Notes: generated from the sequence alone by a model not told the origin. A stretch of 64,000 nucleotides of DNA from Synergistes sp. (GCA_017537925.1 JAFYJW010000013.1:27432-91431); one strand, 5' to 3'. Shown: positions 31,542 to 40,020, counted from the stretch's first letter. Made by a program: numbers and translations.

Positions 31542-33140
31542 ATGAATTTTTCCCTTATTTTTAAATCAATGCCGATGCCCGTTCTTGCGCTTGCTCTTCC
31601 GCTTGCCGGCGCCGCGGCGTACGGCCTTTTGCTCTTATACAACAGCTTTTTTGTCAGGTGGACCCGCAGGCCCGCTGAGCTTTCCAGGCTCTGGTGCAAG
31701 CTGCCCTTTTTTCTGATTCTCTGTGTCGGTGCGGTCATATCCGTTTCGATATGGAAATATGCAAGAGGCGCGGCAGGACAGTTTTATGCGCTGACAGGCA
31801 GCGGCTGGAGCGGAGTTCTTTCGCCGGAGAGCGGAAAGAATATTCAGTCCGCGCTTCGCATAGATGCTTTCGGCGCGACCTCTGCCGCGCTTATGAGCAT
31901 CGTGCTGCTCACAGCCGGGATAAGGGCGCTTGCCGAACGCAGGGAGCCTATAACGCCGCGCCTTATAATGTTCTTTCTGCTTGTATGCGCCGGGATACAG
32001 GGGATATTCCTGCTGAATAATCTCTTTGCCCTCTTTTTCTTCCTTATCATGACCCAGATCGGGGTAACCGGGCTTTACCGCGGTTTCTCAAAGGAAGCGC
32101 TGCTCCCGCGCGGCCGGCATTTCTTCTATTACCTTTCGCGCCTTCTGCTGCTTGTAATGTTCCTTGCCGGTTCGCTTATCCTCGGAAACAGATACGGCAG
32201 CACGAATATAAGCGTGCTTGCACAGAATATAGAGCCGGGCCCGGAATCTCTGTCTGCTTTTGTTCTTTTGGTCGTGCCTATGCTTTATATCTTTATAAAG
32301 CCGTCTCCGTTCATTGACGGAGCCGCGAAAAACTGTTTCTTTGCGATCAGGACCCAGGCTACGCTCTTTATCGTCTTCCGCGTCGTGTTTTCTCTTTACG
32401 GCCCGATGCGCGGGCTGCAAAAAGTCCCTGCGGTCTTTATGATGATAGGGCTCGCTCTGCTTGTTTATTCGCTGCTGCAGCTGTCGAAAGGGCCGGAACC
32501 CGCCGATCTTATGGATTCGGTGATCTGCTGCATGAAAGGGATGATAACGGTCTCTATCGGCGTCGCTATGAGCGGCTGTTTCGGCGCCGAAAGAGCCGCG
32601 GTCTACGGAGTGGGGGCACTGGAGGCTATGATATCGCTGTGGCTCGTATTTCTGCCTCTTTCGGCCGCTTTGATTCTGATAACCTCATTTTTGAAGGAAC
32701 GCAGCGAGAATGGCTTTGAATTGTGGCAGTACGGTCTGCTTTTCAAACGTTTTCCGTTTGTCTCGTTATTCCTTCTTGCTATCCTTGCGATAGCCGCCGG
32801 CCTTCCGCCTTTTGCGGGCTACGAAGGCAAGCAGATGCTCCTTCGTTCGGCCAACTTTATCAGCCCGTTTCTCACAGTGGCGCTCTTTTCCCTTAACGTG
32901 GTGATCTTCTTTACAGCGCTTCGTTATCTCTTTGTCCTTTCAGCGGGAGGCTCGGAAGGAAAAGCCAGCTTTGAGGGAACCCGCGCGGCCATTCTGCCTC
33001 TTGCGGTTCTTGTTGTTATTTTTACCGCGGCGACTCTGACTCCCGGCATGATATTTTCAGATTCGGTCTTGCCGTCCGCGGAATCTCTGATAAACAGAAC
33101 TGTTCCGCTGCCTGTTTCTCAGGCGGAGGAGGGAAAATAA
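31542..33140 (+). CDS. Divergent complex I/Mrp antiporter-like membrane subunit
   Basis: A 532-aa protein with about 14 helices, resembling NuoL/M/N, MrpD and HyfB-type subunits. GLPPFAGYEGKQMLL matches the family's GLPPxxGFxxK block with the late membrane Lys. FIKPSPFID aligns with the mid-membrane Lys segment, but the usual HxWLPxA is lost. The normally acidic fifth helix reads NNLFALFFFLIMTQ, without the conserved Glu. It therefore looks like a diverged, possibly non-pumping or differently coupled subunit. AAGGTGA precedes the ATG; the upstream in-frame extension has no hydrophobic continuation. Its stop overlaps the next start (TAATG). Confidence 0.7.
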   Translation: MNFSLIFKSMPMPVLALALPLAGAAAYGLLLLYNSFFVRWTRRPAELSRLWCKLPFFLILCVGAVISVSIWKYARGAAGQFYALTGSGWSGVLSPESGKNIQSALRIDAFGATSAALMSIVLLTAGIRALAERREPITPRLIMFFLLVCAGIQGIFLLNNLFALFFFLIMTQIGVTGLYRGFSKEALLPRGRHFFYYLSRLLLLVMFLAGSLILGNRYGSTNISVLAQNIEPGPESLSAFVLLVVPMLYIFIKPSPFIDGAAKNCFFAIRTQATLFIVFRVVFSLYGPMRGLQKVPAVFMMIGLALLVYSLLQLSKGPEPADLMDSVICCMKGMITVSIGVAMSGCFGAERAAVYGVGALEAMISLWLVFLPLSAALILITSFLKERSENGFELWQYGLLFKRFPFVSLFLLAILAIAAGLPPFAGYEGKQMLLRSANFISPFLTVALFSLNVVIFFTALRYLFVLSAGGSEGKASFEGTRAAILPLAVLVVIFTAATLTPGMIFSDSVLPSAESLINRTVPLPVSQAEEGK

Positions 33141-33439
33141 TGCTTTTTAAAATCACTACAGGTTTTTTTGTATGGGACGTATTGAAATGGCTGCTGCTTT
33201 TTGCCGTCACTTCCTCGATCTTTTTGTCTGCCGTACGATACGCCGTCAGGCGCGGCGGTATAAAGCGGCCGGAGAATCGCAATTCCATCGGGGATGATTC
33301 CGCCGGAGCTTTTTCATCCGATTCCGCGCGGTGTTTTCTTGAAGTCTGCGTAAAGCCGTGGACAGATCACCCTCTGTGCCCGCTGTTCGGCATGGGGGCT
33401 CTGCTTTTGTTTTTTGTGACGGCAATATTTCTGGGGTGA
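33140..33439 (+). CDS. Small membrane protein in complex I-like module
   Basis: A 99-aa protein with one helix near the N terminus (VLKWLLLFAVTSSIFLSAV) and one at the C terminus (FGMGALLLFFVTAIFL), joined by a polar loop. It overlaps both neighbours by one base (TAATG and TGATG), so the three genes are tightly coupled. It has no NuoK-like three-helix pattern. Not recognised; probably an accessory subunit. Confidence 0.65.
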   Translation: MLFKITTGFFVWDVLKWLLLFAVTSSIFLSAVRYAVRRGGIKRPENRNSIGDDSAGAFSSDSARCFLEVCVKPWTDHPLCPLFGMGALLLFFVTAIFLG

Positions 33440-34464
33440 TGGCTGTGAACGATATCCTGCCGGCGCTGTTCAACTTTTTTGTTGCCGCTCTGCTTATAAT
33501 ATTTGTTTTTGCCGCCTCGCATAAGAGCGACAGACTGTATATGCTGATGACGGCGTTCATTATGAAAAAAAGAGGTATGCCGGTTCCTGCCGCTCAGGGA
33601 TCCGGATTTCGCACAATGTTTCGTTCGCAGGTGTCAGTTCCCGGCTGCGCTCTGACAGGCATGGCCGTTTGTGCTCCGGCGCTTGCTGTGGCTTCGCTCG
33701 TGACTTTATGCGCAGGGCTTCCGTACTGCACCTTTGTCCCGATAACGGACGGCGGCGCCGATATAATACAAATGGCGCAGCTTTTTCTGCTTTCCGAGGC
33801 TTTTGCAGTGGCGGCGTTCTGCTCTCTCGGCACGAAAGACGGCTTAGATCATGCCGCCGCGGAAACAAGGGACGTCATAAAGCTGTTGTTTGCGCTTACT
33901 GCGGCCGTTGCATCTCTTGCTTCTTTCTTTGTGAAGAACGGTGCTGACAGGGATCCTTTCAGCATAAGCTCTTTTTCCGTGGTAGGGCGTTTTTCCACGA
34001 TGTCTTTATACGGGATAACAGGGGCGTTTCTTTTCGCGTTTGTGATACTGAGCCAGCTTCCCGGCAAGGGGGCCGCTTTCAGCGAGTCGCTGCTGGGGGA
34101 AGATGACCTGCCTGACTTCGGGGGCGCGCCGCGCGCGCTGCTCCTGCTGTGGTCCTCGGCCCGGTCGTTCATAATCATATCTGTAGTGGTATTTGTCTTC
34201 TTCCCGTACAACCTTGTCGACAATATCGGCGAAGGCGCGGGCTTCGCATGGTACGGGCAGGCGATAAATTTCGCCGCATTCTGGCTGGCCGTACTGCTTT
34301 TCAGGATCGCCGTCGTTCCCTTCTGCCAGCTGTCGATGGCTTTTATCGAACGCAAAGTGCCTGCGAAGCTTTCTGCTGCGGTCATGCCCCTTTTGGTCGC
34401 AGCGGCTATGCTTCTCCTGTGGTATGAGGAAGCGCTTCTGATAGAGGAGGCCGCTGTGTTCTGA
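33439..34464 (+). CDS. NuoH/EchB/HyfC-like membrane subunit (respiratory complex subunit 1 family)
   Basis: A 341-aa protein with about eight helices. The layout resembles EchB/HyfC: a first helix and basic loop (SDRLYMLMTAFIMKKRG), a GADIIQMAQLFLLSEAF helix, AAAETRDVIKLLF, an acidic loop LGEDDLPDFGGAPRAL, and a final basic loop IERKVPAKLS. In complex I and related hydrogenases this subunit docks the membrane arm to the electron-transfer arm. No hydrogenase, NuoB/C/D or ferredoxin gene is present nearby. It overlaps ansA by one base. Confidence 0.65.
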   Translation: MAVNDILPALFNFFVAALLIIFVFAASHKSDRLYMLMTAFIMKKRGMPVPAAQGSGFRTMFRSQVSVPGCALTGMAVCAPALAVASLVTLCAGLPYCTFVPITDGGADIIQMAQLFLLSEAFAVAAFCSLGTKDGLDHAAAETRDVIKLLFALTAAVASLASFFVKNGADRDPFSISSFSVVGRFSTMSLYGITGAFLFAFVILSQLPGKGAAFSESLLGEDDLPDFGGAPRALLLLWSSARSFIIISVVVFVFFPYNLVDNIGEGAGFAWYGQAINFAAFWLAVLLFRIAVVPFCQLSMAFIERKVPAKLSAAVMPLLVAAAMLLLWYEEALLIEEAAVF

Positions 34465-35420
34465 TGGATGAGGTCCTGCTGATCTCCACAGGAGGCACGA
34501 TCGTTTCCTCTGATGCCGGCGAAGGGTTCGTTCCTGACAAAGGCGCAGCCCGCGGCATGCTGTCGCTTGCTGAGGAGCTCATAAATGAAAAGGGGCGCTG
34601 CGGCGGGATATGCAGCGTATTCGGAGACGCGGGCGTCGACAGCTCCGATATGTCTCCGGAAAACTGGGAGCTAATCACGGAAAAGATATATGAAGCGGCC
34701 GACCGCTGCGTCAAAAAATTCCTTGTCATACACGGCACCGACACTATGGCCTATACGGCGGCATGGCTTTCGCTGACGCTTCCCGCCGGAGTATCCGTGG
34801 TTCTTACCGGGAGCCAGAGGACGCAGGGAGCCTGCGATTTTGACGGGGCTGACAATCTGCGCGGCGCTGTGGACAGCCTCTTCTCCGGCAGAAGCGGCGT
34901 GTTCGTTCATTTTGCCGGCAGAGACTACGACGGGGCTTATGTTCACAAGGAAGACGCGTCCGGTCTTGCAGCCTACGTATCCTCTGGAAAAGGAAGACCG
35001 CAGCCCTTTTGTCTGCGCGGTATAAAGAACAAGGGCAGCTGGCAGACTGTCGCGGAGCAGATTGGGCTTATACATCTGCATCCCGCCGCTCTGCCGCACT
35101 TTACACAGCGCCGCATAATGATCCTTGAAGGCTACGGAAGCGGCAATATGCCGAGCCGCATCCATTCCATGCTTTGCGATGCATACGGCGCGGAAGCGGA
35201 AAAGCCTGTCATTATAGCTGCAAGCTCCTGTGCTCTCGGGGAAAAATCGGCCTCTGTTTACGGCGGGGTCGGCATAGCCGGGCTTGCAAAGAAAAACTTT
35301 CACGTTTTTGATCAGGGAAACTATTCACTTGAGTTCCTAATTGCATTATCATATCTTTCGTTATCTGCCGAAGGCGAAAGGCCGGAGGATATATTAAGCC
35401 TTTATTTGCAAAAATACTGA
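34464..35420 (+). CDS. ansA: L-asparaginase (cytoplasmic type)
   Basis: A 318-aa asparaginase hydrolysing asparagine to aspartate and ammonia. Seen: LLISTGGTI with the first catalytic Thr, and VIHGTDTMAYTAAWLSLTL with the second Thr-Asp pair. VVLTGSQRTQ and the C-terminal EGYGSGN are also typical. No signal peptide, so it is type I-like. The ATG at 34464 overlaps the stop of the preceding membrane gene (TGATGG). It fits the amino-acid catabolism theme of the window. Confidence 0.93.
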   Translation: MDEVLLISTGGTIVSSDAGEGFVPDKGAARGMLSLAEELINEKGRCGGICSVFGDAGVDSSDMSPENWELITEKIYEAADRCVKKFLVIHGTDTMAYTAAWLSLTLPAGVSVVLTGSQRTQGACDFDGADNLRGAVDSLFSGRSGVFVHFAGRDYDGAYVHKEDASGLAAYVSSGKGRPQPFCLRGIKNKGSWQTVAEQIGLIHLHPAALPHFTQRRIMILEGYGSGNMPSRIHSMLCDAYGAEAEKPVIIAASSCALGEKSASVYGGVGIAGLAKKNFHVFDQGNYSLEFLIALSYLSLSAEGERPEDILSLYLQKY

Positions 35421-35435
35421 TACGGGGGCGGCGTT

Positions 35436-37109
35436 ATGGCGGCTGAAAATAAAAACCAGAACTTTATCGAAGAGATAATCACAAAAGATATAGAAGAAGG
35501 CAGGGTCAAAGAGATAACAACGAGGTTCCCGCCGGAGCCGAACGGCTATCTCCATATAGGGCACGCAAAATCCATCTGCCTTAATTTCGGTATGGCGAAG
35601 CAGTTCGGCGGAAAGTGCAATCTTCGCTTTGACGATACGAACCCCGCCAAGGAAGAAACGGAATATGTCGAGGCAATCAAGGCTGACGTCCGCTGGCTCG
35701 GCTTTGAGTGGGCCGAGCTTTGCTACGCGTCGGATTATTTCGGCCAGTTCCACGAATGGGCGGTCGATCTGATAAAAGCAGGCAAGGCCTACGTAGACGA
35801 CCAGAACGCAGAAGAGATACGCGCGACCCGCGGTACGCTGACAAAGCCCGGAGTCGATTCTCCGTACAGAAACCGCAGCGTAGAAGAAAATCTGGATCTT
35901 TTCGCGAGGATGACGGCCGGAGAGTTTGAAGAGGGTTCTCATGTACTTCGCGCAAAGATAGACATGGGAAGCAGCAACCTTAATATGCGCGATCCCGTCA
36001 TATACAGGATACTGAAACGCGCTCACCACAGAACAGGCGAAAAATGGTGCGTGTATCCCATGTATGATTTTGCGCACGGCTACGAAGATGCGATAGAGGG
36101 AGTCACGCATTCGATATGCACGCTGGAATTCCAGGATCACAGGCCGCTCTACGACTGGTTCATAGCAAACACCGACGTACCGCATGTGCCGCATCAGTAC
36201 GAATTCGCGCGCCTCAACCTGACCTATACGGTCATGAGCAAACGGAAGCTTCTTGAACTTGTGACGCTCGGTATAGTTGATGGCTGGGACGACCCGAGGA
36301 TGCCTACGATCTGCGGTTTCCGCCGCCGCGGCTACACTGCGTCTGCGATACGCCGTTTCTGCCGTGAGATAGGTGTGGCAAAGACCGACAGTATGGTGGA
36401 GATAGAACTGCTGCAGTACTGCCTGCGCGAAGAGCTGAACAGAACGGCGCGCCGCGCGATGGCTGTCCTGCATCCTCTCAAGGTCGTGATAACGAACTGG
36501 CCGGAAGGTTTCGTGGACGAGCTCCCGGCCGAGAACAACCCTGAAAACAGCGACGACGGAAGCCGGATGCTGAAGATAGGGCGCGAGATCTACATAGAGC
36601 GCGGCGATTTCATGGAAGAGCCGGTCAAAGGCTTTTTCCGCATGTCTCCGGGCAAGGAAGTGCGTCTGAAGCACGCCTATATCATCCGCTGCGACGAAGT
36701 AGTAAAAGACGCGTCCGGCAATGTCACTGAACTTCGCTGCACAGCCGATATGGCAAGCCGCGGCGGCGACGCGCCTGACGGCCGCAAGATAAAGGGCACG
36801 CTGCACTGGGTATGGAGCGGAGACGCGGTAAGGGCCCGCGTCAACCTGTACGGGCATCTCTTCACGCTGCGCAACATGAACGATATGGAAGAAGGCAAGG
36901 ACTATAAGGACTACCTTGACCCGAATTCGCTCGTCGTCGTTGAAGACGCGCTTGTCGAGCCGGCCGCGGCAGCAGCCGCTCCTCTTGATAAATTCCAGTT
37001 CCTGCGCCACGGCTACTTCTGCGCGGACAAATATTCGACCCCGGAAAAACCGGTCTTCAACCTGACGGTCTCTCTGAAGGATTCGTGGGAGAAGGGGCAG
37101 AAGAAATAA
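35436..37109 (+). CDS. glnS: Glutaminyl-tRNA synthetase
   Basis: GlnRS, 557 aa, class I. Seen: TRFPPEPNGYLHIGHAKSICLNFG (HIGH motif), LRFDDTNPAKE, PMYDFAHGYEDAIEGVTHSICTLEFQ, and MSKRKL as the KMSKS variant, followed by the two beta-barrel anticodon-binding domains. Full-length and intact. Many bacteria lack GlnRS and use the GluRS/GatCAB route; here a separate gltX (43.6 kb) suggests direct charging of tRNA-Gln. A GGGGG stretch precedes the ATG. Confidence 0.97.
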   Translation: MAAENKNQNFIEEIITKDIEEGRVKEITTRFPPEPNGYLHIGHAKSICLNFGMAKQFGGKCNLRFDDTNPAKEETEYVEAIKADVRWLGFEWAELCYASDYFGQFHEWAVDLIKAGKAYVDDQNAEEIRATRGTLTKPGVDSPYRNRSVEENLDLFARMTAGEFEEGSHVLRAKIDMGSSNLNMRDPVIYRILKRAHHRTGEKWCVYPMYDFAHGYEDAIEGVTHSICTLEFQDHRPLYDWFIANTDVPHVPHQYEFARLNLTYTVMSKRKLLELVTLGIVDGWDDPRMPTICGFRRRGYTASAIRRFCREIGVAKTDSMVEIELLQYCLREELNRTARRAMAVLHPLKVVITNWPEGFVDELPAENNPENSDDGSRMLKIGREIYIERGDFMEEPVKGFFRMSPGKEVRLKHAYIIRCDEVVKDASGNVTELRCTADMASRGGDAPDGRKIKGTLHWVWSGDAVRARVNLYGHLFTLRNMNDMEEGKDYKDYLDPNSLVVVEDALVEPAAAAAAPLDKFQFLRHGYFCADKYSTPEKPVFNLTVSLKDSWEKGQKK

Positions 37110-37179
37110 TAGGGACGAAAGAAAAAGGATCCCCGGGAATTACGATATGGCGCGGCTTTTTTCAGCCGCGCCATATCGT
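37105..37179 (+). repeat. Hairpin repeat copy A (also terminator of glnS)
   Basis: AATAATAG(G/A)(G/A)ACGAAA, then CCCGGGAATTACGAT and a long hairpin. ACGATATGGCGCGGCT (37142-37157) and AGCCGCGCCATATCGT (37164-37179) form a perfect 16-bp stem with loop TTTTTC. The same block recurs at 39829-39906. Tail T-run is weak. Confidence 0.8.
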
Positions 37180-37368
37180 TCTGTTTGTCCGGGAAATGCA
37201 TGCACTTGCGGATGATACGTGCCTTTTGCTTCGTTTGACGCGCAAATTTCACTCTTTTGCAGCTCCCCCCTTAAAGTGTCTTATACCTGCCATAGAATGG
37301 GGATACAAGATAAGCAGGCGGTACTTGACGACAAATTAAGCAGCCGGCTGAAATTACTGAAAGGGGCG

Positions 37369-37533
37369 ATGACGATGCCGAATATAATGCCGGGTTATCC
37401 GCCGATCCCTCCGTTCCCGCCGTTCAGGGACGAAAGCGAGGCATACAGGAAAGCGGCCGTCGCTGCGGCGATATTGACAGCTGTGCTGATAGCGGCTTCT
37501 CTGCTCTCCGGCGGAGCCAGCCGTGCGGAATGA
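37369..37533 (+). CDS. Small proline-rich single-helix membrane protein
   Basis: A 54-aa frame beginning MTMPNIMPGYPPIPPFPPF, followed by a charged stretch and one hydrophobic helix (AAVAAAILTAVLIAASLL). AAAGGGGCG lies just before the ATG. It is not recognised and may be a small membrane protein of the islet. A longer in-frame extension upstream has no start signal. Confidence 0.5.
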   Translation: MTMPNIMPGYPPIPPFPPFRDESEAYRKAAVAAAILTAVLIAASLLSGGASRAE

Positions 37534-37635
37534 TGCCGCCGGAACAGCGCTGCGGCACAGGGCGCGGCGCCATGCAGAACAGGCCTGCGACCGGAGGAAA
37601 ATACAAATACATGGAATTCAGAGGAGGTAATTTTT

Positions 37636-38142
37636 ATGGAAGGCAATAAAGGGTTCGGATGGGGATCACTGCTTTTGGCGGCGGCCGCCGGAGCGCTTGG
37701 AATCATGATTATCGGCGCAGCATGCGCAGCTTCGGATGAAAAAACCGAAAGACTGCCAGCGACGACCGGCAAGAGCAATGACGACGATGACTTTGACTTG
37801 TCGGACGACAATCTTGAAGATAAATCCGACGCGCCGGACGACGACGGTAAAAACGAACCTGAAGACAAATCTGATTCGGCCGATGAGACCTTGGAGGATG
37901 TAAAGGCGTGTCTGAGAAAGATCCTGAAAGACGAGTATGATCTTGAAGATGAGTCTGACTCGCCGGACGGCGACGACGATGACGACGAAGATGAAGACGA
38001 ATCTGATCCGGCCGATGAGACCTTGGATAATGTAAAGGCGTATCTGAAAAAGGTCCTGAAGGACAGGTATGACGACAAGCTTGTGGATGATATCCTGAAG
38101 GAAACCAATGATCACGAAGCCGATGAGGATCTTGACTCTTAG
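37636..38142 (+). CDS. Highly acidic membrane-anchored protein with internal duplication
   Basis: A 168-aa protein: one N-terminal helix (about 9-32; LLLAAAAGALGIMIIGAAC) then a region dominated by Asp and Glu. Two similar blocks, residues 79-102 and 123-146, share ADETL-x2-VKA-x-L-x-K-x-LKD-x-YD. The DNA of the two blocks (37870-37941 and 38002-38073) is nearly identical, implying recent duplication. The cysteine near residue 31 lacks a proper lipobox. Strong AGAGGAGGT before the ATG. The function is unknown. Acidic DNA mimics exist among anti-defence proteins, but the membrane anchor argues against that here. Confidence 0.7.
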   Translation: MEGNKGFGWGSLLLAAAAGALGIMIIGAACAASDEKTERLPATTGKSNDDDDFDLSDDNLEDKSDAPDDDGKNEPEDKSDSADETLEDVKACLRKILKDEYDLEDESDSPDGDDDDDEDEDESDPADETLDNVKAYLKKVLKDRYDDKLVDDILKETNDHEADEDLDS

Positions 38143-38400
38143 GTTGACAAGCAGGAGTAAGATACGATAATCTATCCTTCCGCCGCGGAGTCTTCCGCGG
38201 CGGATAGCGTTTCGGTATCACGATACCCGCGAGGGCCGCTTCGATGCTGTCCCGGAGGACGAAACGAACAGGGCATGAAGCTCCTGGTATGGTACAATTG
38301 CATAAACGGAATTAAATGAATTATCGGCAAAATCTGTAGTTGTTCTTATTCTATTTATAATATAATTAAGTACGACATGCAGCGCTGAACCGAATAACAG
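38143..38400 (+). promoter_or_regulatory. Intergenic region: hairpin, then AT-rich promoter
   Basis: TCCGCCGCGGA and TCCGCGGCGGA-type arms form a stable hairpin at about 38173-38207 after the acidic-protein gene, with only a weak T run. Beyond it the sequence turns AT-rich, with TATAATATAAT (38356-38366) and TTGTTC (38340-38345) as a poor -35. This probably drives the WYL regulator gene. Confidence 0.4.
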
Positions 38401-39432
38401 ATGCAATGTGCGAAAGTGGTGGACAACGTGCCGAAGGATACTTCCAACCTGCGAATGGAACGCTTAAATCAACTCGTACATATACTCAGGAGCGGCGGCG
38501 GACACTCCAAAAGAGAGTTGATGGAAAAATTAGAATACAACTCCGACAAGACATTTTCACGCGATCTTGAACTGCTGCGCGACCGCTTCGCAGTCGAAAT
38601 AATCTACGACCGGCATAAAAACATGTACAAATGTACCAACGCGGGAGAGTTCCTGCTGCGCCTCAGCCTGCCTGAAGACGAAGTGACGGCGCTTGCCTCG
38701 GGACTGAAGATGGCGCGGCACTTTCTGCCGCATCTCTCCCCCGCCGCAGACGCGCTTTGGCTGAAAATAAGCGCGTTCCTGCCGAAGGGGTTGCTCGCGC
38801 GAGGCGAAGAGCTCGGCCGTCAGACAGTCGTGGCGCTGCCGGTCTCGGAGATGGACCATGCGGTCTTCAGAAGGCTTACCGAAGCGATCTGGAAAAAAGA
38901 GCCGCTGCGCGTGAGCTACAGCTCGCCGTACCGCGAAAACAAAGAAAAAGAGCGAGTCATCTTCCCATGGGGCGTCTATTTTCAGTCGCATGCATGGTAC
39001 CTCTGGGCAGGCAGCCCTGAGTACAAAGACGGCGCCACATGGCGCATCTCGCGCATTAAAAACATCAGAACGGAATGCACAGCGTGGCTTGATGCGCCGG
39101 AAGGGCTGAGCGCCGAAAGCTACGCCGGTTCCGCGTGGTTTGCCCACCCCGGCGAACTCAAATACGCCGTAAGACTGCGCATCTTCAGGCCGCTTGCCCC
39201 GATAGTCGCCGAGACGATATGGCACCCGACGCAGAAAATAGAAGTACAGTCCGACGGCAGCATAGTATACAGTGCGAATGTCCCCGATCTTGAGGAAGTG
39301 GCCCGCTGGGCGATGAGCTGCGCTCCGTACATAGAGGTGCTTGCGCCGAAAGAACTGCGGGAAAGGATGCTTGCGCTGGGAGAGGACATCTGCAAAAGAC
39401 ACGGCGGACATTCGGATGAAACGGAGGCCTGA
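38401..39432 (+). CDS. WYL-domain transcriptional regulator
   Basis: A 343-aa protein with an N-terminal winged helix-turn-helix (about 17-75; ERLNQLVHILRSGGGHSKRELM, and DKTFSRDLELLRD as recognition helix), a central WYL domain (about 165-240; PWGVYFQSHAWYLWAG), and a C-terminal WCX extension. This order is that of BrxR/CapW-like and other WYL regulators, which often control phage-defence or DNA-damage genes by sensing a nucleic-acid ligand. The start is uncertain (38401, GTG 38429 or ATG 38455), as no ribosome-binding site is clear. The GIY-YIG gene follows 3 bp later. Confidence 0.85.
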   Translation: MQCAKVVDNVPKDTSNLRMERLNQLVHILRSGGGHSKRELMEKLEYNSDKTFSRDLELLRDRFAVEIIYDRHKNMYKCTNAGEFLLRLSLPEDEVTALASGLKMARHFLPHLSPAADALWLKISAFLPKGLLARGEELGRQTVVALPVSEMDHAVFRRLTEAIWKKEPLRVSYSSPYRENKEKERVIFPWGVYFQSHAWYLWAGSPEYKDGATWRISRIKNIRTECTAWLDAPEGLSAESYAGSAWFAHPGELKYAVRLRIFRPLAPIVAETIWHPTQKIEVQSDGSIVYSANVPDLEEVARWAMSCAPYIEVLAPKELRERMLALGEDICKRHGGHSDETEA

Positions 39433-39435
39433 CAG

Positions 39436-39792
39436 ATGGGATTATTAGACGCAATAGGAGAGATCATTAAAGCAGCAGGCAAAGCTGCCGGCGGCACAGT
39501 GCCGCTCAAGGAGGCAGCCCGCTCCGCCCCTTCCGGCATGGGCTGCTACAAAATCTACTGGCACGGGTTGAAGTACGTCGGAAAAGCCGAAGACGGCATA
39601 AGGAAACGTTTCGTCCAGTATTACAACGGCACGACGGCGCACTATCCTTCCGCAATAAAAATCTACGAACACAGAGACGAGATCACTGTCTCATGGCTCG
39701 TGCTGAATTCACCGCAGGAATGCAGAAAAACTGAAAAAGAATGGATAGAGAGATACGACCCGGAATGGAACGAAAGAAGCGGATGGAACTGA
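39436..39792 (+). CDS. Small GIY-YIG-type nuclease
   Basis: A 118-aa protein with a short N-terminal helix (about 1-20), then a GIY-YIG-like domain. GCYKI (36-40) and YVGK (47-50) are the two signature strands. Arg56 or Arg58 supplies the catalytic Arg, Glu100/Glu102 in KTEKEWIERYDP the metal-binding Glu, and Asn112 (EWN) the late Asn. All key residues are thus present. No DNA-binding domain is attached. It is cotranscribed with the WYL gene (3-bp gap). Host repair, mobile-element or defence roles are all possible. Confidence 0.75.
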   Translation: MGLLDAIGEIIKAAGKAAGGTVPLKEAARSAPSGMGCYKIYWHGLKYVGKAEDGIRKRFVQYYNGTTAHYPSAIKIYEHRDEITVSWLVLNSPQECRKTEKEWIERYDPEWNERSGWN

Positions 39793-39828
39793 CCGGCGTG
39801 AGCCGCGGCTGCTTCTGCTCTGACAAAA

Positions 39829-39906
39829 AATAATAGAAACGAAATAATAGAAAAGGGATACCCGGGAATTACGATGTGGCGCGGCTTATTTTTCAGCCGC
39901 GCCATC
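39829..39906 (+). repeat. Hairpin repeat copy B
   Basis: Second copy of the block at 37105-37179: AATAATAGAAACGAAA, CCCGGGAATTACGAT, then TGGCGCGGCT (39877-39886) paired with AGCCGCGCCA (39895-39904). It ends right before the promoter of the aldo/keto reductase gene. With copy A it brackets the 2.7-kb islet. Confidence 0.8.
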
Positions 39907-39918
39907 TTTGTGAAAAGT

Positions 39919-39927
39919 TGGTATAAT
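39919..39927 (+). promoter_or_regulatory. Extended -10 promoter of the aldo/keto reductase gene
   Basis: TGGTATAAT (TATAAT at 39922-39927), with TG two bases upstream. The -35 region is occupied by hairpin copy B and is not recognisable. The leader to the ATG is about 85 nt. Confidence 0.5.
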
Positions 39928-40020
39928 TCTGTTAAGGAACTGCTTTATACCGACCGCACAAACCGTAAGACAAATATATGTGTCAGCACAAAAACCAGCA
40001 AACTGCGAGGTGGCAGAAAA

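Noticed and set aside
35394..37010. Long minus-strand frame opposite glnS (538 aa)
   Set aside because: glnS is a complete conserved gene; the opposite frame shows no domain and is a shadow.
37395..38108. Serine-rich minus-strand frame opposite the acidic protein gene
   Set aside because: Complement of Asp/Glu-rich codons gives Ser-rich strings; the plus strand has the strong ribosome-binding site.
37636..38142. Acidic protein as DNA-mimic anti-restriction protein
   Set aside because: It has a membrane helix and an exported acidic part, unlike cytoplasmic DNA mimics; no evidence beyond charge.
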